Shown: positions 1 through 5,574, counted from the stretch's first letter. The stretch: DNA of 7,089 nt from DASYYE01 sp035946955 (GCA_035946955.1 DASYYE010000456.1:1-7089); one strand, 5' to 3'. Numbers and translations are program-made. The notes: a model not told the origin generated them from the letters alone.

Positions 1-1
1 G

Positions 2-1291
2 GCCTCCGCACCCACGGCCCCCGCACGCACGGCCGGGCAGGACGTGGGTCATCTGCTGGCCGTGGAGGACGTGCTCGGCACCCGTGGTGTGGAGACGCGG
101 CTGCGGGGCCGCGTGTCGGTCCCCGAGGGCGGCGCCGCTGCCGCCCTAGAGGTCATGACCAGGTACGCGGCGGACCCGCGCTGGCTCATCTACCTGCCGC
201 CGACCATGGCACCCGTGCCCGCCAGCAGCCTGCCCGGCCTGCTTGAACACCCCGCGGACGCGCTGGCCGAGTACCGGCGCCAGGGACTCGCACGGGTCGT
301 GTGCGAGGAGAAGCACATGGGCTCGCGGGCGGTCGTCCTCGCCTGCCGCACCCCAGGTGTCGCGCTCGACTGGTTCGGCATCGAGGCCGACGGCCTGGTC
401 TTCACCCGCACCGGCCGTCCGTTCTTCACCTCTCCCGGGCCATCAGGGGCGCTGGGGGATGCCCTGCTCGGCCGGGTGCGCGGGGCACTGGATGCGGCCG
501 GGGTCTGGGCTGAGGCTGGCGACTGGGTGGCATTGGACTGCGAACTCATGCCCTGGTCGCTCAAGGCCGAAGGGCTCCTCATCGGCCAGTACGCCGCGGT
601 GGGCGCTGCCGCCCGGGCAGGACTGGCCGCGGCCGCTGGTGTCCTCGGTCAGGCACTGGACCGGGGTGTGGACGTGGCGGCCCTGCGCGAGCGGACGGAC
701 CAGCGGCGCCAGACGGCCGATGCCTTCACCGCCGCCTACCGGCCCTATGCCTGGCCTGTGTCGTCCGTGGACGACCTGCGGCTGGCGCCGTTCCAGGTAC
801 TCGCTGGGGCGTCCGGCACGTGTTTTGACCGGGAGCAGACCTGGCACCTGCGTGTGGCCGAACGCCTGGCCGCAGCCGACCCGCTCTTCGTGCCCACCCG
901 CCATCTCGTGGCCGACCTGGCGGACCCGGGCGCGGAGCAGGCCGTGGTCGCATGGTGGGACGAGCTCACCGGCCCGGGCGGCGAGGGGATGGTGGTCAAG
1001 CCGCCAGCCCCGGTGACCCGCGGACGGCGCGGGACCGTCCAGCCCGGTGTGAAGTGCCGTGGCCAGGAGTACCTGCGGATCATCTACGGCCCGGAGTACA
1101 CCCTGGGCGGCAATCTGGCCCGCCTGCGCGAACGCAACCTCGGCCGCAAGCGCTCCCTGGCGGCTACCGAGTTCGCGCTCGGCGTCGAAGCCCTGGAACG
1201 GTTCGTGCGTCGCGAACCCCTGTTCCGCGTCCACGAGTGCGTGTTCGCGATCCTCGCCCTGGACAGCGAACCCGTAGACCCCCGCCTGTAA
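2..1291 (+). CDS. pnkp: Polynucleotide kinase-phosphatase (Pnkp), C-terminal RNA ligase part; 5' truncated by window edge
   Basis: The frame is open to the left edge, so this is the end of a longer gene. The bacterial Pnkp family runs to roughly 850 residues (kinase, phosphatase, ligase), and about 429 codons are visible. Numbering from the GTG at 44, the nucleotidyltransferase motifs are: motif I EEKHMGSR with the AMP-accepting Lys at residue 90, an acidic motif DCELMPWS with Glu167, motif IV GEGMVVKPP (residues 313-321), and motif V VKCRG with Lys337. A helical stretch at about 195-240 fits the Pnkp-specific insert. The N-terminal block around LAVEDVLGTRGVETRLR and the C-terminal ending ECVFAILALDSEPVDPRL are characteristic of the family. 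Pnkp heals and seals ribotoxin-cut RNA, and its ligase works together with the 2'-O-methyltransferase Hen1, usually encoded next to it. No Hen1 is visible here, so it would have to lie upstream. The GTG at 44 is not the true start. Confidence 0.93.
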   Translation, partial: ASAPTAPARTAGQDVGHLLAVEDVLGTRGVETRLRGRVSVPEGGAAAALEVMTRYAADPRWLIYLPPTMAPVPASSLPGLLEHPADALAEYRRQGLARVVCEEKHMGSRAVVLACRTPGVALDWFGIEADGLVFTRTGRPFFTSPGPSGALGDALLGRVRGALDAAGVWAEAGDWVALDCELMPWSLKAEGLLIGQYAAVGAAARAGLAAAAGVLGQALDRGVDVAALRERTDQRRQTADAFTAAYRPYAWPVSSVDDLRLAPFQVLAGASGTCFDREQTWHLRVAERLAAADPLFVPTRHLVADLADPGAEQAVVAWWDELTGPGGEGMVVKPPAPVTRGRRGTVQPGVKCRGQEYLRIIYGPEYTLGGNLARLRERNLGRKRSLAATEFALGVEALERFVRREPLFRVHECVFAILALDSEPVDPRL

Positions 1292-1345
1292 CCGTCCCTT
1301 GCGCAACCAGCCCTGCGCGAGGGTTGGAGCGCGGTGATCATTTTC

Positions 1346-1418
1346 GACTTATCACGGGTTCTGGCTGTCGTTTTGCGTAGTTTGTGGTCGGCTGCGAAGC
1401 CAGAACCCGTGATATGTC
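1346..1418. repeat. 21-bp inverted repeat (20/21) with a 31-base spacer
   Basis: The left arm is 1346-1366 and the right arm is 1398-1418. The core ATCACGGGTTCTGGCT is matched exactly in reverse complement, as AGCCAGAACCCGTGAT. The single mismatch is at the fourth base of the left arm. The 31-base spacer (1367-1397) is AT-rich and not strongly self-complementary. No T-run follows either arm, so a simple terminator is unlikely. Possible roles are integrase or transposase end sites, or a regulator binding site. On the minus strand the right arm begins with TTGACA, a -35-like word. Confidence 0.75.
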
Positions 1419-1478
1419 AAGGGGTCCGCACATACCCGTTGTTCCCCGTCTCTGACCAGCAAGGACGCCAGAAATCGA

Positions 1479-1523
1479 ACAAGTTATCCCACTTGTGGTA
1501 TATCCCGTCGTGTCCCGTAGTGT
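1479..1523. repeat. Palindrome ACAAGT-N6-ACTTGT plus two 10-bp tandem direct repeats
   Basis: Positions 1479-1484 and 1491-1496 form a perfect 6+6 palindrome around TATCCC. Just downstream, CCCGTCGTGT (1504-1513) is followed directly by CCCGTAGTGT (1514-1523), which differ at one base. A 10-bp period places the copies on the same face of the helix, as expected for a protein-binding array. The function is unknown. Confidence 0.55.
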
Positions 1524-1570
1524 CCGAATCTGCCCCAACCCCACCATGACAAAACCATGACCCCATGACA

Positions 1571-1611
1571 CATGAGAGCGCGTCCCGCACCTGGCAGGAC
1601 GCGCTCTCATG
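1571..1611. terminator. 15-bp perfect hairpin, probable bidirectional terminator
   Basis: CATGAGAGCGCGTCC (1571-1585) pairs without mismatch with 1597-1611 around an 11-base loop. It lies 11 bases beyond the DUF397 stop on the minus strand and between two convergent transcription units, where a shared terminator is expected. No U-tract follows, which is common for actinobacterial terminators. Confidence 0.75.
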
Positions 1612-1622
1612 GCTGGCTTCTG

Positions 1623-1820
1623 TTAGGAGTGGTGGCCCTTGATGCCGGCCACCAGGTGCCGCCACTGCTGCGGGGTGAGCCGCAGCACGGGGCCGTCTGG
1701 GTTCTTGGAGTCACGGACCGTCACCAGCCTTGGCAAGGGGGCGACTTCCACGCAGTTGCCTGTTGTGCCGCTGTAGCTGCTTCTCTGCCAGACGGCAACG
1801 GGCTGGACCAAGCTGTTCAT
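1623..1820 (-). CDS. DUF397 domain protein, small partner of the adjacent HTH regulator
   Basis: A short protein of 65 residues from the ATG at 1820 (66 from the GTG at 1823). It has the whole DUF397 signature: WQRSSYSG near the N-terminus, GNCVEVA, VTVRDSKNPDGP and a C-terminal LTPQQWRHLVAGIK. The stop of the upstream HTH gene (TGA at 1822-1820) overlaps either start, so the two are almost certainly translationally coupled. An AGGG 7 bases before the ATG favours that start, but the GTG cannot be excluded. DUF397 proteins are very often encoded directly after HTH-DUF5753 genes, and XRE/DUF397 pairs in Streptomyces have been reported to influence antibiotic production and development and have been discussed as toxin-antitoxin-like. 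The molecular role of this copy is inferred only from that association. Confidence 0.93.
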   Translation of the reverse strand: MNSLVQPVAVWQRSSYSGTTGNCVEVAPLPRLVTVRDSKNPDGPVLRLTPQQWRHLVAGIKGHHS

Positions 1821-2674
1821 CACGTGTCCCTGTCTACCTCTTCGATCAAGCGCACCGTTGCCGCAGTGGACAGCGCCGATGCGCGCAAGTGCTCAAAGAC
1901 CAGGGTATAACGCGCAACCTCGTCGGCACTCTCCAGGTAGATACCGCCGGCTTGCCCCTCCATATAGACCACACCGAGGTCAGGGGCCTCGGGGAACTTC
2001 ATGATCAGGAACGGGCCACTCGTCGCAGCATGGGCACCAGCAGCGAACGGCAGGACTTGCAAGTTGACGTTGGGCCGCTGTCTGCCGATCTCAACGAGAT
2101 GGGCCAGTTGCGCCCGCATGACTTCACGGCCACCAACCATCTGGCGCAAGGCACCTTCACTGAGGATGGCCCAGAACTGGAGCGGGTTGCTGTCCCTGGT
2201 GAGCACCTGCTGACGGGTGAGACGCACCTTCACAAACTGCTCGTGCTCCTCCTGGCTCTCAGCAACCAGGCTGGCCCTGGCAATGGCCTTGGCGTAGTCC
2301 TCGGTCTGGAGCAGGCCAGGTATTAGCTGCGCTTCGTACGTCCAGATGGCAAGAGCGCTCGCCTCCAGGCCGATGAAATCCTGATAGGCGTCTGACAGCG
2401 CATGGCTGTAGGGCTGCCACCAGCCGGCTTGGTGCACCTGGCGGGCGATGGTCAGCAGGGCCTCTCGGCGGGGCTCCTCGACGCCGTACTCCACCAGCAG
2501 TTCCCGTAGCTCCTTGGGACGGACACCCCGTTGCCCAGTCTCAATGCGGCTGATCTTGGAACGGTCGCACTCCAGCATGCGGGCAGCGTCTTCAAGCGTG
2601 TAACCGGCCTGCTCACGGAAGCGGCGGAGGGCTGTGCCGAGGAGCCTGCGGCGGACTGGGGGTGCGTCTGTCAT
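1820..2674 (-). CDS. HTH (XRE-type) DNA-binding regulator with DUF5753 domain, WhiJ-like
   Basis: 284 residues from the ATG at 2674, the usual size for the family. A longer frame reaches 2767, but its first 31 residues are not family-like and overlap repeat DNA. Residues 11-65 form an XRE helix-turn-helix (LRRFREQAGYTLEDAARML, then DRSKISRIETGQRG as the recognition region). Residues about 95-280 are DUF5753, recognisable from YEAQLIPGLLQTEDYAKA and LQVLPFAAGAHA. No membrane segment or signal is seen, so it is a cytoplasmic transcription factor. A GTGAG lies 6 bases before the start as a weak ribosome site. It is coupled to the DUF397 gene and divergent from a HATPase gene, the standard arrangement of whiJ/abaA-type loci. 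It probably binds the repeats in the spacer and controls itself and its neighbours; its ligand or signal is unknown. Confidence 0.93.
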   Translation of the reverse strand: MTDAPPVRRRLLGTALRRFREQAGYTLEDAARMLECDRSKISRIETGQRGVRPKELRELLVEYGVEEPRREALLTIARQVHQAGWWQPYSHALSDAYQDFIGLEASALAIWTYEAQLIPGLLQTEDYAKAIARASLVAESQEEHEQFVKVRLTRQQVLTRDSNPLQFWAILSEGALRQMVGGREVMRAQLAHLVEIGRQRPNVNLQVLPFAAGAHAATSGPFLIMKFPEAPDLGVVYMEGQAGGIYLESADEVARYTLVFEHLRASALSTAATVRLIEEVDRDT

Positions 2675-2710
2675 GGGGTGCTCACATCTTGCTCGGTGGT
2701 CACATGGTAG

Positions 2711-2769
2711 TGGCAATCTGGCACGGATGCCTCTGGCACGGTTGCCAATCGCATGTGCTTGCGACATGC
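2711..2769. promoter_or_regulatory. Candidate operator: tandem 15-bp repeat flanked by palindromes
   Basis: TCTGGCACGGATGCC (2717-2731) is followed directly by TCTGGCACGGTTGCC (2732-2746), 14 of 15 identical. The pair is bracketed by TGGCAA (2711-2716) and TTGCCA (2742-2747), and is followed by GCATGT-N7-ACATGC (2751-2769). The group starts 37 bp upstream of the HTH start codon, within the divergent spacer, which is where an autoregulatory operator would sit. No clear -35/-10 pair was identified. Confidence 0.6.
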
Positions 2770-2876
2770 TGAGTCTAGCCCTTGGCCCGGTGTCCCGGCA
2801 CTCGTCAGGCCCGCACCTGCCACCGTCCTAGGCGCTGGCACGTGTGGCGTGGCCAGAGCCCACCAGGCCAGGGACA

Positions 2877-2916
2877 CCCCCGCCCGGGAACCCTTCTCCG
2901 GAGCCCCGGGCGGGGG
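2877..2916 (+). promoter_or_regulatory. 12-bp perfect GC hairpin in the leader of the HATPase gene
   Basis: CCCCCGCCCGGG (2877-2888) pairs perfectly with 2905-2916 around a 16-base loop that itself holds the palindrome CTCCGGAG. It ends 15 bases before the GGGAGG ribosome site of the next gene. If transcription starts upstream of it, the hairpin would lie in the mRNA leader and could attenuate or stabilise the transcript. There is no U-run, so a plain terminator is less certain. Confidence 0.5.
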
Positions 2917-2944
2917 CCAGGACTCACCTCCGGGAGGCATCCCC

Positions 2945-3451
2945 ATGACTGGCAGTGCCGGCGCCGTCCCCGTGTCTCGCCCGGCCCCACACCCCAGCCG
3001 AGACGCTGAGCACTGCTCCGTCGCCGGCACTGCCACCACGCTCACGCTCGGGTCGCTGCCGTCTGCGGTGAGCTGCGCACGTGCTCATGCCGTGCTCGTG
3101 GTGCACGGGTGGGGCTTAGGGCACCTGGCGGATTCTGTGGCTTTGGTCGTCTCGGAGCTGACCACCAACGGTGTCCAGATGTCACAGGGGCTCTCTGGGC
3201 ACACATGGCAAGGCCAGCACCACCACGGCCGGCCACCCGTCCGGCTGGCGCTGTCCACTGACGGCGCGTCCGTCCTGGTGGAGGTCTGGGACGGGTCCGA
3301 GCAGGAACCGCAGCACCAGGAGGCAGGGCCGGATGACGAGAGCGGACGGGGATTGGTGATCGTGCACGCACTAGCGGAGGAGACCGGGGTGTCCCGGCTC
3401 GAAGAGTGCAGCGGGAAAGTCTGCTGGGCACTGGTGAGGGGCGGGCAGTGA
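2945..3451 (+). CDS. HATPase (GHKL) anti-sigma-like ATP-binding protein
   Basis: 168 residues from the ATG at 2945, chosen because GGGAGG (2932-2937) stands 7 bases before it; an open frame extends further upstream without such a site. The SpoIIAB/RsbW-like ATPase fold is visible: the N-box VVSELTTNGV with Glu71 and Asn75, the G1 box VEVWDGS with Asp116, and the G2 box SGRGLVIVHAL (residues 133-143). The first 30 residues are a low-complexity leader without a membrane segment. After the N-box, GVQMSQG replaces the commoner AVRH, and a His/Gln-rich loop follows at residues 86-95. Family members bind ATP and sequester sigma factors or act as serine kinases on anti-anti-sigma partners. In whiJ/abaA-type loci this gene sits next to the HTH and DUF397 genes, as here. 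Its actual partner is unknown. It overlaps the next gene by GTGA. Confidence 0.88.
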   Translation: MTGSAGAVPVSRPAPHPSRDAEHCSVAGTATTLTLGSLPSAVSCARAHAVLVVHGWGLGHLADSVALVVSELTTNGVQMSQGLSGHTWQGQHHHGRPPVRLALSTDGASVLVEVWDGSEQEPQHQEAGPDDESGRGLVIVHALAEETGVSRLEECSGKVCWALVRGGQ

Positions 3452-3669
3452 ACTACACCCGCCCGGAGGTTGACCAACTGGAGATGCTGAGGCACGCACA
3501 CGGCGGTCAGTGGGACTTCCTGACCGTGGGCAGGGTCATCGGCGGCACATTGTGGCTGGCCAGGCTGCACAGCAACAACATGGTGGTGCTGCGTGCCCAC
3601 AACGCGGCAGAACTGGACCGCAAAGTCAGGGAATGGAAGCCGGCACCAGGGGAGGGACAGGACAGGTGA
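3448..3669 (+). CDS. Small unknown protein coupled to the HATPase gene
   Basis: 73 residues from a GTG at 3448 that shares GTGA with the HATPase stop; GAGGGG (3436-3441) serves as ribosome site at 6 bases. Not recognised as a known family. The sequence suggests a compact alpha/beta fold: a charged N-terminus (VDQLEMLRHAHGGQWDF), a strand-rich middle (VGRVIGGTLWLARL), then NMVVLRAHNAAELDRKVREW, which looks like a strand followed by a helix. No signal or membrane segment. It is followed by another GTGA overlap at 3666, so three genes are translated as one coupled unit. Its position suggests a partner of the HATPase/HTH pair, which is inference only. Confidence 0.8.
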   Translation: MNYTRPEVDQLEMLRHAHGGQWDFLTVGRVIGGTLWLARLHSNNMVVLRAHNAAELDRKVREWKPAPGEGQDR

Positions 3670-3962
3670 CCCCACAAGAGGCCAGGGAGCTAGCGGGCCA
3701 CGTCAAGCGGACGCGCAGCCGCGTCCGCAACGGAGTGCCACACAGCCAGCTCCGCGAGACCATCCTGGCTGAGCTGGACCACCTCATGGCGCTGGCGGGG
3801 CCTCACCTGGTGGCCGCGCAGGCCGGGCGGGCACGCAGCCTGGTACTCCACGGGGTACCGCCCAGCCGGGTCCGTGACGACATCCTGCATGAGCTTGACC
3901 ACCTGGCGGCGCTGGCCGGGCCTCACCTGGTGCCCGCGCAGGCAACGGCGGACGGGGCCTGA
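3666..3962 (+). CDS. Unknown 98-aa protein made of two tandem 40-residue repeats
   Basis: Starts at a GTG overlapping the previous stop by GTGA. Residues about 15-54 and 55-94 are two copies of one module with an exact 40-residue (120-base) offset. Each copy has a basic segment (RTRSRVRNGVP / RARSLVLHGVP), then a helix ending in ELDHL, then LAGPHLV.AQA. Conserved pairs include Arg17/57, Gly23/63, Pro25/65, Ser27/67, Arg30/70, Asp38/78, His39/79, Pro46/86 and His47/87. Predicted mainly helical, soluble and basic at the repeat starts. No family recognised. A strong hairpin follows at 4078, so it is the last gene of the operon. It could bind nucleic acid or form an intramolecular dimer; neither is shown. 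Confidence 0.8.
   Translation: MTPQEARELAGHVKRTRSRVRNGVPHSQLRETILAELDHLMALAGPHLVAAQAGRARSLVLHGVPPSRVRDDILHELDHLAALAGPHLVPAQATADGA
3705..3944 (+). repeat. Two-copy 120-bp tandem repeat inside the 98-aa gene
   Basis: The landmark CGCAGCC recurs at 3714 and 3834, and GGGCCTCACCTGGTG recurs at 3798 and 3918, both 120 bases apart. The third-position differences between copies show that the duplication is not very recent. The boundaries given are approximate, because a tandem repeat can be phased anywhere. Confidence 0.75.
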
Positions 3963-4077
3963 CCGCCAGACTGGGGCCGGGCGCTGGTTAAATTGGCGCC
4001 GGTTACAACAGCCACCTGCTACGCGGTTACCGACTTGCTTCCGTAAAGGTGGATAGCCCGGCCCCGCAATGCCAGAC

Positions 4078-4115
4078 GGCCCCCCGGATGGTTTTCCACG
4101 CCATTCCGGGGGGCC
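4078..4115. terminator. Strong GC hairpin between two convergent operons
   Basis: GGCCCCCCGGA (4078-4088) pairs exactly with TCCGGGGGGCC (4105-4115). TGG (4089-4091) adds three more pairs with CCA (4101-4103) across a one-base bulge, leaving a 9-base loop. It stands 115 bases after the last gene of the plus operon and 131 bases beyond the last stop of the minus operon, so it can end both. A second, weaker stem, GCGGGTGT/ACACCCGC (4185-4192 with 4216-4223), lies closer to the minus operon. The rest of the 3963-4246 gap shows nothing recognisable. Confidence 0.78.
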
Positions 4116-4184
4116 GCTGCGCTGCCACTACGCTTATGAGCCAGTCCCGGAAAGGAAACAGGACGGCTGCTAGGCAGCGCATCA

Positions 4185-4223
4185 GCGGGTGTACCAGACG
4201 GGGGCCGCAGAGAGCACACCCGC
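4185..4223 (-). terminator. Possible second terminator, 8-bp stem with 23-base loop
   Basis: GCGGGTGT (4185-4192) is complementary to ACACCCGC (4216-4223). It lies 24 bases past the stop of the minus-strand operon. The loop is long and no U-run follows, so it is weaker evidence than the hairpin at 4078-4115. Confidence 0.3.
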
Positions 4224-4246
4224 CCCCTCCCGCTGGGGCTCTTATG

Positions 4247-4523
4247 TCATTGCCCGTTGCTCACCAGTATTCCCGTTGTAATGGTGCCGGAACTGGCACG
4301 GGCATGGATGGCCGCGCCTGCCGACCCGGCATAGCCGGGAATGGTGAGGCTGGTGGCTGCCAAGAGCGGGTAACCATTGCTGGCAGTGACACCGTCCAGA
4401 GTGCCCAGATAGACCGTGCCTGCCGTGGCGCTATTGCTGAGCGTCACTGAGCAAGGGGCCGGGCGGGACTGTGACCAGCGTCGTCGGTGCCGTGGAAATG
4501 GGCACCTGGTTTAGCAGGATCAT
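4247..4523 (-). pseudogene. Small beta-rich protein, split by a one-base frameshift
   Basis: From the ATG at 4523 the frame reads MILLNQVPISTAPTTLVTVP and then PGP, before running to a stop at 4431-4433. In the shifted frame from 4453 it continues CSVTLSNSATAGTVYLGTLD and ends GTITTGILVSNGQ at the TGA 4249-4247. Joined by skipping one base it gives a 91-residue protein rich in Thr, Val, Ser and Gly, all-beta in character. The VYLG..DGVTASNGYPL pattern resembles small phage virion-associated proteins, but this is from memory and weak. AGGTG stands 4 bases before the ATG, and ATGA overlaps the upstream gene stop. The second frame has no ribosome site of its own at its GTG (4447). It is either a one-base indel pseudogene, a sequencing error, or +1 frameshifting at CCC-T (4457-4454). 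Confidence 0.65.
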
Positions 4524-4657
4524 GCTGCACCTGGCAGTCCTGGCGCAAACTCAGCGGCTGGCGTGTGTGTCTCATGATAGGTGCGGGCACCACGCAACTG
4601 CATGGCGGACGCCGTTCCGGTCGTGGTTGTGTAGACGCCATTGGAACCGGCCACCAT
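4520..4657 (-). CDS. Unknown 45-aa protein downstream of the second HTH regulator
   Basis: The ATG at 4657 is preceded by GGAGG with 8 bases of spacing. A start five codons earlier (ATG at 4672) is possible but has a poor site. The protein is Thr/Ala-rich with GVYTTTTGTASAMQL and RGARTYHETHTPAAEF. There is no recognised family, membrane segment or signal. The stop overlaps the next ATG as ATGA, and the gene starts 53 bases after the HTH stop, so it belongs to the same operon. The good ribosome site and the coupling are the main reasons to believe it is a gene. Confidence 0.55.
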   Translation of the reverse strand: MVAGSNGVYTTTTGTASAMQLRGARTYHETHTPAAEFAPGLPGAA

Positions 4658-4710
4658 GGGGCCGCCCTCCATCTCGCCACAGGACCGCTGTATCCGTGAC
4701 CTCGGGACGG

Positions 4711-5574
4711 TCAGTCCGCTGAGGCCAGTTCGTCGGCGGCGCGGCGGCACATCTGGGCCGCGGCGGCTCCGGTGACTGCGGCCTGGCGCAGCATTTCGAG
4801 CCAGCGGCTGTACCGGGCAATCAGGGCCGGCTCGGTGACCTCCATCCGGCCGGCCAGTGTCTCGATGACCGCCAGGTCAGCGTCATACAGGACGAACCCG
4901 TTGGCAGGGGCGACAGGTGAGGCGACCGCGAACGGCACGATGGCCAGCTCATGACGGGGCAGCGTGGCCACCTCCGCCAGATGCACGAGCTGCCCGCGCA
5001 TCGTCTGGATAGACACCTTCCCGACGCGGGTCCGCAGCACTGCCTCGCCGATGACGTGGACAACCTCCCGGCCACCCTCGTACAGGATCGCCTGCCTGCG
5101 GACCTTCGCGGCGATGAGCGTCCCGAGGTTCTCGGGGGTGATGCCGTATTCCTTGAGGAACTCATCGCCGTCAGCCATCTCCCGCATGAAGGCCGCTGTC
5201 TGGAGGAGGCCCGGCACGAGCGCTGGCTGGTACTCAGCCAGCAGCACCGTGCAGGACGCCTCCAGTGCCATCAGCTCATCTACGAACGCCGCAGCACCGC
5301 CCGCACTGGCGCGCCACGCCCCGTGCTCCGCTGACGCCTTCCCCCGCAGCGCGAGCAGTGGCGCAGGGTCTGTGCCCACGGCCGCTGCCCAGGCGTAGAT
5401 CTCCTCCTCCGTGGGGAGCTGGAGGCCGTTCTCCAGCCGGGAGACCTTTGGCTGGCGCCAGCCCGGCCCGAGCGCGTTGGCCAACTGGAGGCCGGACAGG
5501 CCCGCCGCCTCACGGACGGCGCGCAGCCGCGCCCCGAGCCCGCCAAGCGCCCGCGCATCGGATGGCCCTGCCAA
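4711..5574 (-). CDS. Second HTH (XRE-type) regulator with DUF5753 domain
   Basis: 287 residues from a TTG at 5574, with GGAG 6 bases upstream and the previous stop only 18 bases away; no better start is seen. Residues 13-66 are the helix-turn-helix (LRAVREAAGLSGLQLANAL, then QPKVSRLENGLQLP). The DUF5753 region spans roughly residues 95-285, with YQPALVPGLLQT at 115-126 and HELAIVPFAVASPVAPANGF at 208-227. It is the same architecture as the regulator at 1820-2674 but clearly diverged, so the two are old paralogues rather than a recent copy. Unlike most relatives it has no DUF397 gene after it; the next genes are two unknown small ones. It sits third in an operon behind a DUF6879 gene. It probably regulates this operon, with an unknown signal. 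Confidence 0.92.
   Translation of the reverse strand: MAGPSDARALGGLGARLRAVREAAGLSGLQLANALGPGWRQPKVSRLENGLQLPTEEEIYAWAAAVGTDPAPLLALRGKASAEHGAWRASAGGAAAFVDELMALEASCTVLLAEYQPALVPGLLQTAAFMREMADGDEFLKEYGITPENLGTLIAAKVRRQAILYEGGREVVHVIGEAVLRTRVGKVSIQTMRGQLVHLAEVATLPRHELAIVPFAVASPVAPANGFVLYDADLAVIETLAGRMEVTEPALIARYSRWLEMLRQAAVTGAAAAQMCRRAADELASAD

Larger units (their letters stand above)
1292..1622. other. Repeat-rich non-coding region between Pnkp and the DUF397 gene
   Basis: There is no credible gene in these 331 bases. The ORFs that cross it run through the hairpins and lack the codon bias of the neighbours. A weak stem (1301-1308 with 1322-1332, bulged) follows the Pnkp stop. Then come a long inverted repeat (1346-1418), a palindrome ACAAGT-N6-ACTTGT (1479-1496), two 10-bp direct repeats (1504-1523), a run of four CATGA words (1545-1575) and a strong terminator-like hairpin (1571-1611). 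The stretch from about 1340 to 1560 is clearly more AT-rich than its flanks. It may be the scar or attachment site of a mobile element, or a regulatory/replication site; nothing here decides which. Confidence 0.6.

Noticed and set aside
443..1306. Long minus-strand open frame (287 codons) antisense to Pnkp
   Set aside because: It mirrors a gene with clear ligase motifs, and high GC content creates such antisense frames; no domain or ribosome site supports it.
1334..1549. Plus-strand 71-codon frame across the inverted-repeat region
   Set aside because: It spans both arms of the repeat, has no ribosome site and lacks the GC-rich third positions of real genes here.
1730..2326. Plus-strand 198-codon frame antisense to the HTH regulator
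   Set aside because: The opposite strand carries clear DUF5753 and DUF397 sequence; this is a shadow.
2675..2767. N-terminal extension of the first HTH regulator
   Set aside because: The added 31 residues do not look like the family and overlap the operator-like repeats; the ATG at 2674 gives the usual length.
3963..4077. Possible tRNA or small RNA gene in the gap after the 98-aa gene
   Set aside because: No cloverleaf arms or CCA-type end could be assembled; only the downstream hairpin is convincing.
4049..4450. Plus-strand 133-codon frame between the convergent operons
   Set aside because: It runs through the strong hairpin at 4078-4115 and antisense to the split gene; composition is not protein-like.
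4444..4680. Minus-strand 78-codon frame overlapping the 45-aa gene
   Set aside because: Its Arg/Pro-rich product is typical of an out-of-frame reading, and the coupled frames with ribosome sites fit better.
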